This document shows, piece after piece, positions 1-6,040 of a stretch of DNA of 6,097 nucleotides. The DNA comes from Anaerolineales bacterium (lineage in GTDB: Bacteria > Chloroflexota > Anaerolineae > Anaerolineales > Villigracilaceae): positions 1-6,097 of the forward strand of contig JAICRQ010000224.1 in assembly GCA_025966435.1 (NCBI GenBank). The letters are read 5' to 3'. Position numbers and translations under genes: made by a program. The notes under the pieces are model-generated. The model was not told where the DNA came from. It did no database searches and saw only the letters and a list, made by a program, of their open reading frames with translations. Positions within the stretch are counted from its first letter, which is position 1. Each line of letters starts with the position of its first letter.

Positions 1-779
1 ACCGCCACCGCTGCAATCGATGGGAAAAGAAAGGGCTGACCCAGTTGAAGATGCACGACACCGGTGTTGCCAACCAGCAGAAAACCGCCAAAGCCAGCGA
101 GCGCGCCAGCCAGGGAATAGGTCAGGAGATTCATTCCGGTCACATTCACACCAGAAAGCTTCGCCGTGACGCGGTTCACACCAATCGCGAACAGGTTCCT
201 GCCGAAGGTGGTCCGCTCGAGGAGCAGCCACATAAGAATCCCAAACAGAATCCAGATGATGATCGCGTTGGGAATCTGAAGACTCGGTGACAGCGGACGG
301 GCGATCAGGCGGGTCATGATCGGGGCGACCTTGCCGGTGACATTCCCGTGGGTGATGACGATAATCGCCCCCGTCACGACGCCCGCCATCCCCAGCGTCA
401 TAACAAAAGGAGAAATCCGGAGGAACGTAATGCCCACCCCGTTGATCAAGCCCACCAGCGCGCCAACAGCGAATGCCACCAGCAACGCTGGCAACACTCT
501 CATGTCTGAACCGTTTACGACGATATACGTCAGGATGGCGGTCAATGTGACCACAGCACCAGCGGAAAGGTCAATCCCCTCCGAGCCGCTAATGATCACG
601 AGCGTTTGTCCCGCGGCAATGACCCCAAGAAACACAGCCAGGCGGACGATGTTGGTTGCCTGTGCCCGCGCCACATCCATATCGCTGCCAAACCCGTTCG
701 GTAATAGTCCCGACAAAAGGAATAAGACTACTGCCAAAAGGATGGCAGCCACCGGAGGAGAGATGGAGATCCGCTTCAT
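1..779 (-). CDS. Sugar ABC transporter permease 2 (RbsC/YjfF-like), 3' end cut off by window
   Basis: This is an inner-membrane permease of the BPD_transp_2 family, which forms one half of a CUT2-type monosaccharide import channel. Reading the minus strand from the ATG at 779 gives an open frame of 259 codons to the window edge with no stop. Family members are usually about 310-340 residues, so roughly the last 60-70 are missing. The N-terminus (MKRISISPPVAAILL) is a short basic stretch followed by a hydrophobic segment at about 8-27. The family signature appears as GSEGIDLSAGA at about 65-75, followed by further hydrophobic segments near 78-90, 96-120, 125-143, 170-188 and 218-236. The start overlaps the stop of permease 1 as ATGA, and a strong AAGGAGG lies 5 nt upstream, so the start is well supported. 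It differs clearly from permease 1, which suggests a heterodimeric channel. Specificity cannot be told from the sequence. Confidence 0.93.
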   Translation of the reverse strand, partial: MKRISISPPVAAILLAVVLFLLSGLLPNGFGSDMDVARAQATNIVRLAVFLGVIAAGQTLVIISGSEGIDLSAGAVVTLTAILTYIVVNGSDMRVLPALLVAFAVGALVGLINGVGITFLRISPFVMTLGMAGVVTGAIIVITHGNVTGKVAPIMTRLIARPLSPSLQIPNAIIIWILFGILMWLLLERTTFGRNLFAIGVNRVTAKLSGVNVTGMNLLTYSLAGALAGFGGFLLVGNTGVVHLQLGQPFLFPSIAAVA

Positions 780-1744
780 GATTGCCTCCTTCGGAACAGG
801 TTCACAATCCCAGGCGCAGCCAGTGCCACCACGATGATCGTGGCTCTCACAAAGGTTTCCCACCAGGTATCGATATCGGCGAATGAAATAATGTTTTGCA
901 GTACCCCCAGAGTAATCGCGCCCATGATGGGACCCGCCACGCCGCCTATTCCTCCGCTGAGTGCATTCCCACCAATGACTACTGCCGTGATCGAATTGAG
1001 TGTCATGGGGCCACCAATATCTGCGTTGCCTGAGCCACTTAACATAGTAATGGCAATTCCCGAAAGCGCAGCCATGAGACCTGAGATGACATACATACTG
1101 AACTGCACCCAGGTAACGGGCACAGCCGTTTCATACGCTGCCTGCGGTCTGCCGCCGACGGCATACAGGAACCTTCCGTAACGCGTTGCTCTCAGATACA
1201 GCCATATTAATAAAACAATAAGTATTATAAAAAAAGCCAGTGGCAGATTTAAGGGGGTCGAACTCCGGTACAGTTGCGCAATAGTTGCGGGAATGCCCCC
1301 GCCGGGATTTGGCAGAATATATAACGCAAACCCTGCATACAAGAAACTCGTTGCATACGTGGTGATGATAGGCTGCAAGCGCAGATAGGCAATAAAGAAC
1401 CCATTGATTGCACCCGCCAGCAAACCAATCAATAACGATAGAAAGACATACGTCCACATTTCTTGCGGCGATCCATCTAACCCAACGCGAGTAGCCAGCA
1501 CAGTATTGACGATGGAGGCAATCGCGCCCACTGAGATATCAATACCGCCGCCGAGGATGACAATCGCCTGCCCGACAGCCAGGAGAATAAGCGGCAGGAA
1601 CACGCGCATGTTGCTGTTGAGGGTTTCACGGGCAAACATATTTGGCTGCACAATCAAATTGATCGCGATGGATAATACAAGCAGGATCAGCGCAAACAGC
1701 GCCGGCTGGCGTCCGGTGAGAGATTCCCATCTGGGTCGTCTCAT
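776..1744 (-). CDS. Sugar ABC transporter permease 1 (RbsC/AraH/YtfT-like)
   Basis: A 322-residue integral membrane protein of the BPD_transp_2 family and partner of permease 2 in the import channel. The length is normal for the family. The family signature GGGIDISVGA is at 65-74. A second conserved glycine-rich stretch (GGNALSGGIGGVAGP) lies at 258-272. Hydrophobic segments are visible at about 15-33, 47-66, 97-121, 125-144, 167-185, 212-235 and 269-287, with a final one at 300-316 before a basic tail ending RRRQS. The start ATG at 1744 overlaps the ATPase stop as ATGA and is preceded by GGAGGAG 4 nt upstream. The stop overlaps the permease 2 start the same way, so the three genes are almost certainly translationally coupled. 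The family assignment is firm; the sugar transported is unknown. Confidence 0.95.
   Translation of the reverse strand: MRRPRWESLTGRQPALFALILLVLSIAINLIVQPNMFARETLNSNMRVFLPLILLAVGQAIVILGGGIDISVGAIASIVNTVLATRVGLDGSPQEMWTYVFLSLLIGLLAGAINGFFIAYLRLQPIITTYATSFLYAGFALYILPNPGGGIPATIAQLYRSSTPLNLPLAFFIILIVLLIWLYLRATRYGRFLYAVGGRPQAAYETAVPVTWVQFSMYVISGLMAALSGIAITMLSGSGNADIGGPMTLNSITAVVIGGNALSGGIGGVAGPIMGAITLGVLQNIISFADIDTWWETFVRATIIVVALAAPGIVNLFRRRQS
785..791 (-). promoter_or_regulatory. Ribosome binding site of permease 2
   Basis: The minus strand reads AAGGAGG, then 5 nt, then ATG at 779. The site lies inside the last codons of permease 1, so permease 2 has its own strong initiation signal in addition to the ATGA stop/start overlap. 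It fixes the start of permease 2. Confidence 0.85.
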
Positions 1745-3264
1745 GCGTCTCCTCCGAGCCGCTCTCCGGCGCCCAGACTGGCTGCAATCAGGTTCTCTTT
1801 GGTCAATGTGTTTCCCGATAATTCCGTGCGAATCATGCCATCGTGCATCACCAGCACCCGGTCACATAAGCCGATCAGTTCTTCGTCGTCGCTGCTGTAA
1901 AAAAGAATCGTCTTGCCTTCCTCGCTCAAGCGTGTTAGCAGTGAATAAAACTCCGCCTTGGACCCGACATCCACACCTTTTGTGGGGTCGTCCAGCAGCA
2001 GCACCTGCGGATTCCGCATCAGCCATTTGCCGATGACCACTTTTTGTGCATTACCGCCGGAGAGGCTGCTGACGGGCGCATCCAGGCCGGCCATCTTCAA
2101 ATTCAAGCTCGAGCCAGTCTGTTCTGCATCCTTTCGTGCGTTGCTGACTTTTAGAGGCATACCATAACGCCGCCAGGACGGGAGCAGCATATTATCGAGA
2201 ATTGAGCGGATGTAGAGCAACCCCTCTTTCGCCCTGTCTCCGGGGACAAGAGCAACGCCGGCTTTCATCGCTTCATGCGGATGTTTGAATCGCACGTCTT
2301 TATGGAAGAGTCTCACCGTCCCGGAATAAGGGATATCTCCAAATAACGAGTGGAGCAGGTGACGCTGCCCCTGCCCCTGCAGACCACCGATCCCTACCAG
2401 TTCCCCTTTATGAACCTGCAAGCTTACGCCTCGCAGCGTACCGCTGGTGAGGTTTTCCACTTCCAGCGATACTTCTTTTTCAATCTTCTCCTCGGTCTTG
2501 GCTTCGCCGCGTAGGAATCCCAACGCCGATTCTTTTTCGATCATCAATTTGATCAATTGCTGTTCGTTGATGTCTTTAATACTTCCGGCGCCTACCGTCC
2601 GTCCGTTGCGCAAGACTGTGTATTTATCGGCAATGCGGAAAATTTCTTCCATGCGGTGCGAGACAAAGACAATTGCCTTACCCTGCTCCTTCCACTTTGC
2701 GACCAGGTCAAAGAGACGCTGTACCTGGCGGCTGTCCAGGCTGGCGGTGGCTTCATCGAGGATGATGAGCCACGGGTCAAAGCTCATTGCCTTCAGGATC
2801 TCGATGATTTGTCTTTCGTCGGGTGGCAAGGATGCAATAGGCGAGTCTGGGTGGAGAGCAGTCTTATAGGTCCCCTCGAATAACGCCAGCAATTCCTCCG
2901 TCCGCGTTTTGATCGCTTTGCGGTCCACAACGCCAAAAGCGTTTAAGGGTTCGCGCGTCAGCCAGATGTTTTCCGCCACGGTCATCTGCGGGATGAGGCT
3001 GAGCTCCTGAAAAACTGTGGAGATACCCGCATTCTTCGCTACCTGTGGAGAAGTGAAGCGGATTGGCTGACCATCGAGGAGTAGTTGTCCTCCATCGAGG
3101 ACAACTACTCCGTTGATGACCTTGCTCATGGTGCTTTTGCCGCTTCCGTTCGCCCCGATCAGCGCGACGACTTCGCGTGCATGCACATCCAGATTTCCAT
3201 CTGAAAGAGCGACGACCCCGCCATAACGCTTGACAATGTTCCGGGCAGAAAGCGACTCAGCCAT
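1741..3264 (-). CDS. Sugar ABC transporter ATPase, two fused nucleotide-binding domains (RbsA/YtfR-like)
   Basis: This cytoplasmic ATPase powers the importer. At 507 residues it has the usual length for the CUT2 family, with two ABC domains in one chain. Domain 1 (about 5-245) shows Walker A GANGSGKST at 37-45, Q-loop Gln86, Walker B LIILDE at 166-171 and switch His203. Its signature is degenerate: LPPDE at 146-150 in place of LSGGQ. Domain 2 (about 265-500) has a Walker A-like GLQGQGQ at 294-300 without the lysine, an intact signature LSGGN at 401-405, and Walker B VLLLDD at 421-426 with Asp where catalytic Glu is usual. One composite site is therefore intact and the other degenerate. Loss of the second Walker A lysine is normal in this family. 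The ATG at 3264 starts 5 nt after the binding-protein stop. No good Shine-Dalgarno lies close to it, so translation probably depends on coupling to the upstream gene. The 3' end overlaps permease 1. Confidence 0.96.
   Translation of the reverse strand: MAESLSARNIVKRYGGVVALSDGNLDVHAREVVALIGANGSGKSTMSKVINGVVVLDGGQLLLDGQPIRFTSPQVAKNAGISTVFQELSLIPQMTVAENIWLTREPLNAFGVVDRKAIKTRTEELLALFEGTYKTALHPDSPIASLPPDERQIIEILKAMSFDPWLIILDEATASLDSRQVQRLFDLVAKWKEQGKAIVFVSHRMEEIFRIADKYTVLRNGRTVGAGSIKDINEQQLIKLMIEKESALGFLRGEAKTEEKIEKEVSLEVENLTSGTLRGVSLQVHKGELVGIGGLQGQGQRHLLHSLFGDIPYSGTVRLFHKDVRFKHPHEAMKAGVALVPGDRAKEGLLYIRSILDNMLLPSWRRYGMPLKVSNARKDAEQTGSSLNLKMAGLDAPVSSLSGGNAQKVVIGKWLMRNPQVLLLDDPTKGVDVGSKAEFYSLLTRLSEEGKTILFYSSDDEELIGLCDRVLVMHDGMIRTELSGNTLTKENLIAASLGAGERLGGDA
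1749..1755 (-). promoter_or_regulatory. Ribosome binding site of permease 1
   Basis: The minus strand reads GGAGGAG, then ACGC, then ATG at 1744. It lies in the final codons of the ATPase gene and supports initiation at the ATGA overlap. Confidence 0.75.
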
Positions 3265-3269
3265 GAGGT

Positions 3270-4475
3270 TTATTGGACGAAGAACTCCTGTACTTCTTCT
3301 TCCGTCAGAATATCGTCGAGCAGATAGGCATCGGGCTGGCCTTCACACATCGCCAGACCTTCGTCGAGGTTGTCCGATGTGATCACGGCAGCCAGAGGCA
3401 GGACGAACGACAGATCGTTCGCGCCGCCGAGCTTGCTTTCATCTACCTGCTTGCCCTGCAGCATGTTGACCGCGATGCGCAGACCGGTGGGAGAAACACC
3501 CGGATGGTTGGCGACCGCAATGCTGTCGAACTCAGGGTTGAGCGTGAGAGCTTCTTCCCATAGTCGCAGATACTGGCAGCGACCCTCACCCACGCCCTGC
3601 GGCCACTGCGCCGGGTTGGCAGCCATCACAGCCTGAAGGGCGCCGATTGCCATACCATCCTGCGTCCAGTAGCCGTCGAGGTTGGGGTAGGACGCCAGGA
3701 AGTTGGACATCACCTGCTGACCGGTGGCTTCGTCCCAGCGGCCGGTGTCTGTAGCGAGCACGTTGATTCCGGGATACTCAGCAAACACTTCTGCCACGCC
3801 TTCCATACGAGCGACATTGGCAGGGTGACCCGGGAAGCCTTCGATCTGAACGATATCGCCTTCGCCGCCGAGCTTATCAGCCAGCCACTGCGCAGAGGTC
3901 TTCGCCCATTCCTTCTGGTCGATGCCCACGTTGTACACGCCCGGGACGTCAAGTTCCTGATCCACAGAGATCACGATGATGCCGGCATCGAGCGCTTCCT
4001 GCAGGGTGGCGTTCAAACCGCTCACGTCACCCGGGTTGACGAGAATCGCATCCACATCCTGTGCGATCAGGTTCTGCAGCTGCTGAATCTGGCCGGCAAC
4101 ATCGGTGTCGGCGCTCTCGATCACCAGTTCGGTTGTAATGCCCTGATCCATGTATTCCTGGTTGACGGCGATCAATTCCTCGATCATCTGCGTGCGGTAT
4201 TCACTGCTGATGAAGGGATTGGAGATGCCGATGGTAAACGGCGCGCCTTCTGCACCTGGGGCTTCGGTTGCTTCTCCTGTCGCAGGTGCTTCTGTGGGTG
4301 ACTCAGTTGCCGGCATCTCGGTTGGCGCTTCGGTAGCGGGTGCTTCGGTGGCAGGTTCCTGCGTAGCAGCAGGCGGTTCGGTTTGGGGCGCACCACAGGC
4401 GGCGATCATGGATGCGACGGTGATCAAGATGGTGACCAGCAGAACAAATTTCTTGTTTTTCCTAGACATATTCAT
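3270..4475 (-). CDS. Sugar ABC transporter substrate-binding lipoprotein (RbsB-like, Peripla_BP_4)
   Basis: A 401-residue extracytoplasmic lipoprotein that binds the sugar and delivers it to the permeases. Residues 1-26 form a lipoprotein signal peptide: a basic n-region (SRKNKK), a hydrophobic core (FVLLVTILITVASM) and lipobox IAAC with lipidated Cys27. Residues 28-77 are a low-complexity Pro/Thr/Glu/Ala linker tethering the binding fold to the membrane. The type-I periplasmic binding fold runs from about 80 to 375. Family marks include DAILVNPGDVSGLNATLQEA at about 142-161, the following strand IIVISVDQEL, and TQDGMAIGALQAV at 271-283, matching the NDxMAxGAxxA region of RbsB-like proteins. 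Two starts are possible: AGGAG is 3 nt before the first ATG (4475) but 9 nt before the second (4469), so the 399-residue form may be the main product. The gene lies 69 bp after the ROK gene with no visible terminator between. The bound sugar is not identifiable. Confidence 0.95.
   Translation of the reverse strand: MNMSRKNKKFVLLVTILITVASMIAACGAPQTEPPAATQEPATEAPATEAPTEMPATESPTEAPATGEATEAPGAEGAPFTIGISNPFISSEYRTQMIEELIAVNQEYMDQGITTELVIESADTDVAGQIQQLQNLIAQDVDAILVNPGDVSGLNATLQEALDAGIIVISVDQELDVPGVYNVGIDQKEWAKTSAQWLADKLGGEGDIVQIEGFPGHPANVARMEGVAEVFAEYPGINVLATDTGRWDEATGQQVMSNFLASYPNLDGYWTQDGMAIGALQAVMAANPAQWPQGVGEGRCQYLRLWEEALTLNPEFDSIAVANHPGVSPTGLRIAVNMLQGKQVDESKLGGANDLSFVLPLAAVITSDNLDEGLAMCEGQPDAYLLDDILTEEEVQEFFVQ
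4248..4385 (-). repeat. Degenerate repeat encoding the Pro/Thr/Glu/Ala lipoprotein linker
   Basis: Codons 31-76 of the binding protein encode irregular copies of (A)PTEAPA/ATE units such as PATEAPATEAPTE. At DNA level the plus strand shows repeated gcttcggt(t/a)g and ggtgcttc(t/g)g blocks. It acts as a flexible, probably extended spacer between the lipid anchor and the sugar-binding fold. Such linkers are common in Chloroflexota and some Gram-positive lipoproteins, and vary in length by repeat slippage. Confidence 0.75.
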
Positions 4476-4478
4476 CTT

Positions 4479-4483
4479 CTCCT
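4479..4483 (-). promoter_or_regulatory. Ribosome binding site of the binding-protein gene
   Basis: The minus strand reads CAGGAGAAG then ATG AAT ATG. The AGGAG core is 3 nt from the first ATG (4475) and 9 nt from the second (4469). The second spacing is closer to optimal, so the site favours initiation at 4469 by a two-codon margin. Confidence 0.7.
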
Positions 4484-4506
4484 GATTTTAATTAGAGTTT
4501 ACAGAT

Positions 4507-4518
4507 TTTGCGAGCAAA
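4507..4518. promoter_or_regulatory. Candidate operator dyad in the binding-protein leader
   Basis: The plus strand reads TTTGC-GA-GCAAA, a perfect 5-bp dyad around a 2-bp centre, in the 69-bp gap between the ROK and binding-protein genes. A TGTAAAC heptamer (minus strand, 4497-4503) lies 3 bp away. The form resembles a regulator half-site pair, but no bound protein can be named from sequence. A short RNA hairpin in the leader is the alternative reading. No convincing promoter was found in this gap. Confidence 0.35.
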
Positions 4519-4537
4519 CGTGATTTGATTCGGTATA

Positions 4538-4544
4538 CCTCCTT
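4538..4544 (-). promoter_or_regulatory. Orphan consensus Shine-Dalgarno directly after the ROK stop
   Basis: The minus strand reads TAA (the ROK stop) followed at once by AAGGAGG and then TATACC; the 8-bp palindrome GGTATACC overlaps it. No ATG or GTG start follows at a usable distance. The only close option is an ATC codon at 4529-4527 (8 nt spacing) opening 13 codons to TAA at 4488. It may be chance, an evolutionary remnant or a ribosome standby site. Confidence 0.4.
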
Positions 4545-5810
4545 TTAGACCATAAGGTGGAGATTATCTTCGATCGCGAAGAGATAATCCAGCGCCAGAG
4601 AAATCGCTCCCATAACGCCAACGTTCGAACCCACACGAGAAAATTTGATGGATAAATGTGTGGTCGCCAGTGGCAGAGAACGGTGCAGCACCGCCCGGCG
4701 GATCGCCACCAGCAAATGATTGCCAAAGTTTGTAATGCCTCCCCCAACGAAAATATGGCTGGGATTAAAGAAATTGACCAGGCTGGCGAGTACATCCCCG
4801 ATCATCTGGCCGCTATCGCGGATGATATCCAGCGCGGCCTGGTCTCCCTCGCGGCAGGCGGCGTTGACGTCTTCCGGGCGAAGTGTGCCGCCATTGGACT
4901 CTCGCATCTCACGCAGGGTTGCGCTGCTCCCATTTCGAGCCGCCTCCAGCGCCTTGGACGCGATTGCCGGTCCCGCTGCCATCGCCTCCAGGCAGCCTTT
5001 GTTCCCGCATGCGCAAAGCGGACCTTCCTTATCCACGCAGATATGACCGATATCCCCGGCGGACCCATCACTGCCGCGATGGATCCTTCCGTTGGAAATG
5101 ATCCCCGCCCCGATGCCTGTCCCAATTTTGACGAAGATAAAGTGATCGATTCCCGCGCCATCCCCCGCCCGTTGTTCCCCCAATGCCATGATGTTTACGT
5201 CGTTATCCACAACGACGAAGGCAGAGTGAAACGTTTTCTTAAAAAAATCCCGAATGGGGAAATTTTCCCACTCGGGCATTAAAGGAGGAGCCACTAGGAC
5301 GCCGCGGGCAAAGTCAACCGGACCGGGAACACCTACGCCAATTCCAAGCAATTGATCCGGGGTACCACCCTGCGTCCGGATCAAATCCAGCAGCAGCTCA
5401 CTACAGCGACCAAACACAGATTGAGGAGGCAGCTTGACATCTGTCGGTTCCGAGCATCGCTGGAGGATAGACCCTGTCACATCTGCCAAGGCGACGTCCA
5501 GACTCGTGGCCCCGATATCGATGCCTGCGATATAACCAAGTTGATTGTTGATTCGTAAAAGACGTGGCTTGCGTCCACCCTGAGACACTCCCTCCCCAAT
5601 TTCCACCAAATACCCCTTTTCGATGAGGCTGCGAATCTCTTGTGAGGCTTTCGCTTTGGACCAGCCTGTGATGTTCGAAATCTCACTGCGCGAGATCCGT
5701 CCCTGCCGGCGCAAGGCGCGCATAATCTCCACCTCGGCGGAGTTCACCAGGATCGGCGTCGTCAACCGGGAGAGCTTTTTCTTCGTACTGGTGGCAGAGC
5801 TTGAAGCCAA
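4545..5810 (-). CDS. ROK-family transcriptional regulator (NagC/XylR/Mlc-like)
   Basis: A 421-residue protein, of normal length for ROK repressors. An N-terminal winged helix-turn-helix occupies about 24-75 (EVEIMRALRRQGRISRSEIS, then GWSKAKASQEIRSLIEKGYL). It is followed by the actin-like ROK sugar-binding/kinase fold, with the phosphate loop DIGATS at 98-103, GVGVPGPVD at 158-166, DNDVN at 202-206 and GTGIGAG at 230-236. It also has GDIGH at 252-256 and a zinc-binding set made of His256 and CACGNKGC at 266-273, followed by Glu275. Sugar-contact residues Asn203/Asp204 and His256 are present, so it probably senses a sugar. Weak residual kinase activity is possible but unlikely in a regulator. 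The start is TTG at 5810; an in-frame TAA lies two codons upstream and no later start keeps the whole HTH. No clear Shine-Dalgarno precedes it, so the exact start is uncertain. As first gene of the operon it likely regulates itself and the transporter. Confidence 0.94.
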   Translation of the reverse strand: MASSSATSTKKKLSRLTTPILVNSAEVEIMRALRRQGRISRSEISNITGWSKAKASQEIRSLIEKGYLVEIGEGVSQGGRKPRLLRINNQLGYIAGIDIGATSLDVALADVTGSILQRCSEPTDVKLPPQSVFGRCSELLLDLIRTQGGTPDQLLGIGVGVPGPVDFARGVLVAPPLMPEWENFPIRDFFKKTFHSAFVVVDNDVNIMALGEQRAGDGAGIDHFIFVKIGTGIGAGIISNGRIHRGSDGSAGDIGHICVDKEGPLCACGNKGCLEAMAAGPAIASKALEAARNGSSATLREMRESNGGTLRPEDVNAACREGDQAALDIIRDSGQMIGDVLASLVNFFNPSHIFVGGGITNFGNHLLVAIRRAVLHRSLPLATTHLSIKFSRVGSNVGVMGAISLALDYLFAIEDNLHLMV

Positions 5811-5832
5811 GGTTTACACCATCGATTCGAAA

Positions 5833-5859
5833 CAATATATTCAGCAATGAAGAATATTG
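5833..5859. repeat. Imperfect AT-rich dyad in the ROK 5' leader
   Basis: CAATAT at 5833-5838 is mirrored by ATATTG at 5854-5859, and the overlapping ATATTC (5837-5842) by GAATAT (5852-5857). It lies just downstream of the predicted ROK transcription start, where a bound repressor would block elongation. The arms are short and AT-rich, so chance is a real possibility. Confidence 0.25.
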
Positions 5860-5869
5860 GGTTGATCTC

Positions 5870-5898
5870 ATTATAGCGAGTCTCGTTTGTAAATTCAA
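5870..5898 (-). promoter_or_regulatory. Predicted promoter of the ROK/transporter operon
   Basis: On the minus strand a TTGAAT -35 box (5893-5898) is followed by exactly 17 bp and a perfect TATAAT -10 box (5870-5875). Transcription should begin near 5863, leaving a leader of about 53 nt before the TTG start. The spacer contains a 9-bp dyad, CGAG-T-CTCG, at 5877-5885, a place where a repressor could exclude RNA polymerase. This is the only strong promoter I can see for the operon. Confidence 0.75.
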
Positions 5899-5919
5899 TA
5901 ACCAAACATAGTACAAAAA

Positions 5920-5956
5920 TTAAGAACTTCGTTCAGATTGTAAACGAAGTTCTTAA
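5920..5956. repeat. Perfect 14-bp inverted repeat between divergent promoters
   Basis: TTAAGAACTTCGTT (5920-5933) and its exact reverse complement (5943-5956) flank a 9-nt loop. On the minus strand the stem is followed at once by TTTTT (5919-5915), so it has the shape of an intrinsic terminator for leftward transcription. The stem is AT-rich, with 4 G/C pairs of 14. There is no T run in the plus direction. Its central position between two back-to-back promoters fits an operator equally well. Confidence 0.7.
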
Positions 5957-5988
5957 AGAGACCTCAGTGACAGCAAACAAAGATTTTA

Positions 5989-6017
5989 TTGAATTGAATC
6001 GACTTTTTTTGTACAAT
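5989..6017 (+). promoter_or_regulatory. Predicted promoter of the right-edge plus-strand gene
   Basis: A TTGAAT -35 box (5989-5994), a 17-bp spacer and a TACAAT -10 box (6012-6017) precede the gene at 6041. Transcription should begin near 6024, giving a leader of about 17 nt that just includes the ribosome binding site. The -35 sequence and spacer length equal those of the opposing ROK promoter. Confidence 0.7.
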
Positions 6018-6027
6018 CTAATAGCGC

Positions 6028-6034
6028 AAAGGAG
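6028..6034 (+). promoter_or_regulatory. Ribosome binding site of the right-edge gene
   Basis: AAAGGAG followed by 6 nt (tagctg) and ATG at 6041. Spacing and sequence are near-ideal and support a real start there. Confidence 0.8.
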
Positions 6035-6040
6035 TAGCTG

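Noticed and set aside
316..837. 173-codon plus-strand open frame
   Set aside because: It lies antisense to permease 2, whose hydrophobic pattern, signature motif and ribosome binding site are clear. The predicted product has no recognisable domain or initiation signal.
1404..2036. 210-codon plus-strand open frame
   Set aside because: It spans the antisense of the permease 1/ATPase junction. Both of those genes carry full family motifs, so this is a by-product of their codon bias.
3825..4301. 158-codon plus-strand open frame, and overlapping 4150-4485 with repetitive Val/Ala/Gly/Ser
   Set aside because: Both are antisense to the binding protein; the repetitive product merely mirrors the linker repeat.
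4248..4385. Possible CRISPR or satellite array
   Set aside because: The repeats are short, irregular, in frame and without spacers, and encode the lipoprotein linker.
4485..4519. Possible promoter for the binding-protein gene (TTGCTC, 17 bp, TAATTA on the minus strand)
   Set aside because: The -10 match is poor and the start site would fall in or beside the ribosome binding site, leaving no workable leader.
4499..4795. 98-codon minus-strand open frame overlapping the ROK 3' end
   Set aside because: It is an alternate frame inside the ROK gene. The strong AAGGAGG at 4538-4544 lies inside it, not before its start.
4656..5282. 208-codon plus-strand open frame
   Set aside because: It is antisense to the ROK fold, including its zinc and sugar-site motifs, and has no supporting signals.
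5935..6019. AGATTGTA in the hairpin loop complementary to TACAATCT over the plus-strand -10 box
   Set aside because: The upstream arm is not in the predicted plus-strand transcript, and an 8-bp match in AT-rich DNA is plausibly chance.
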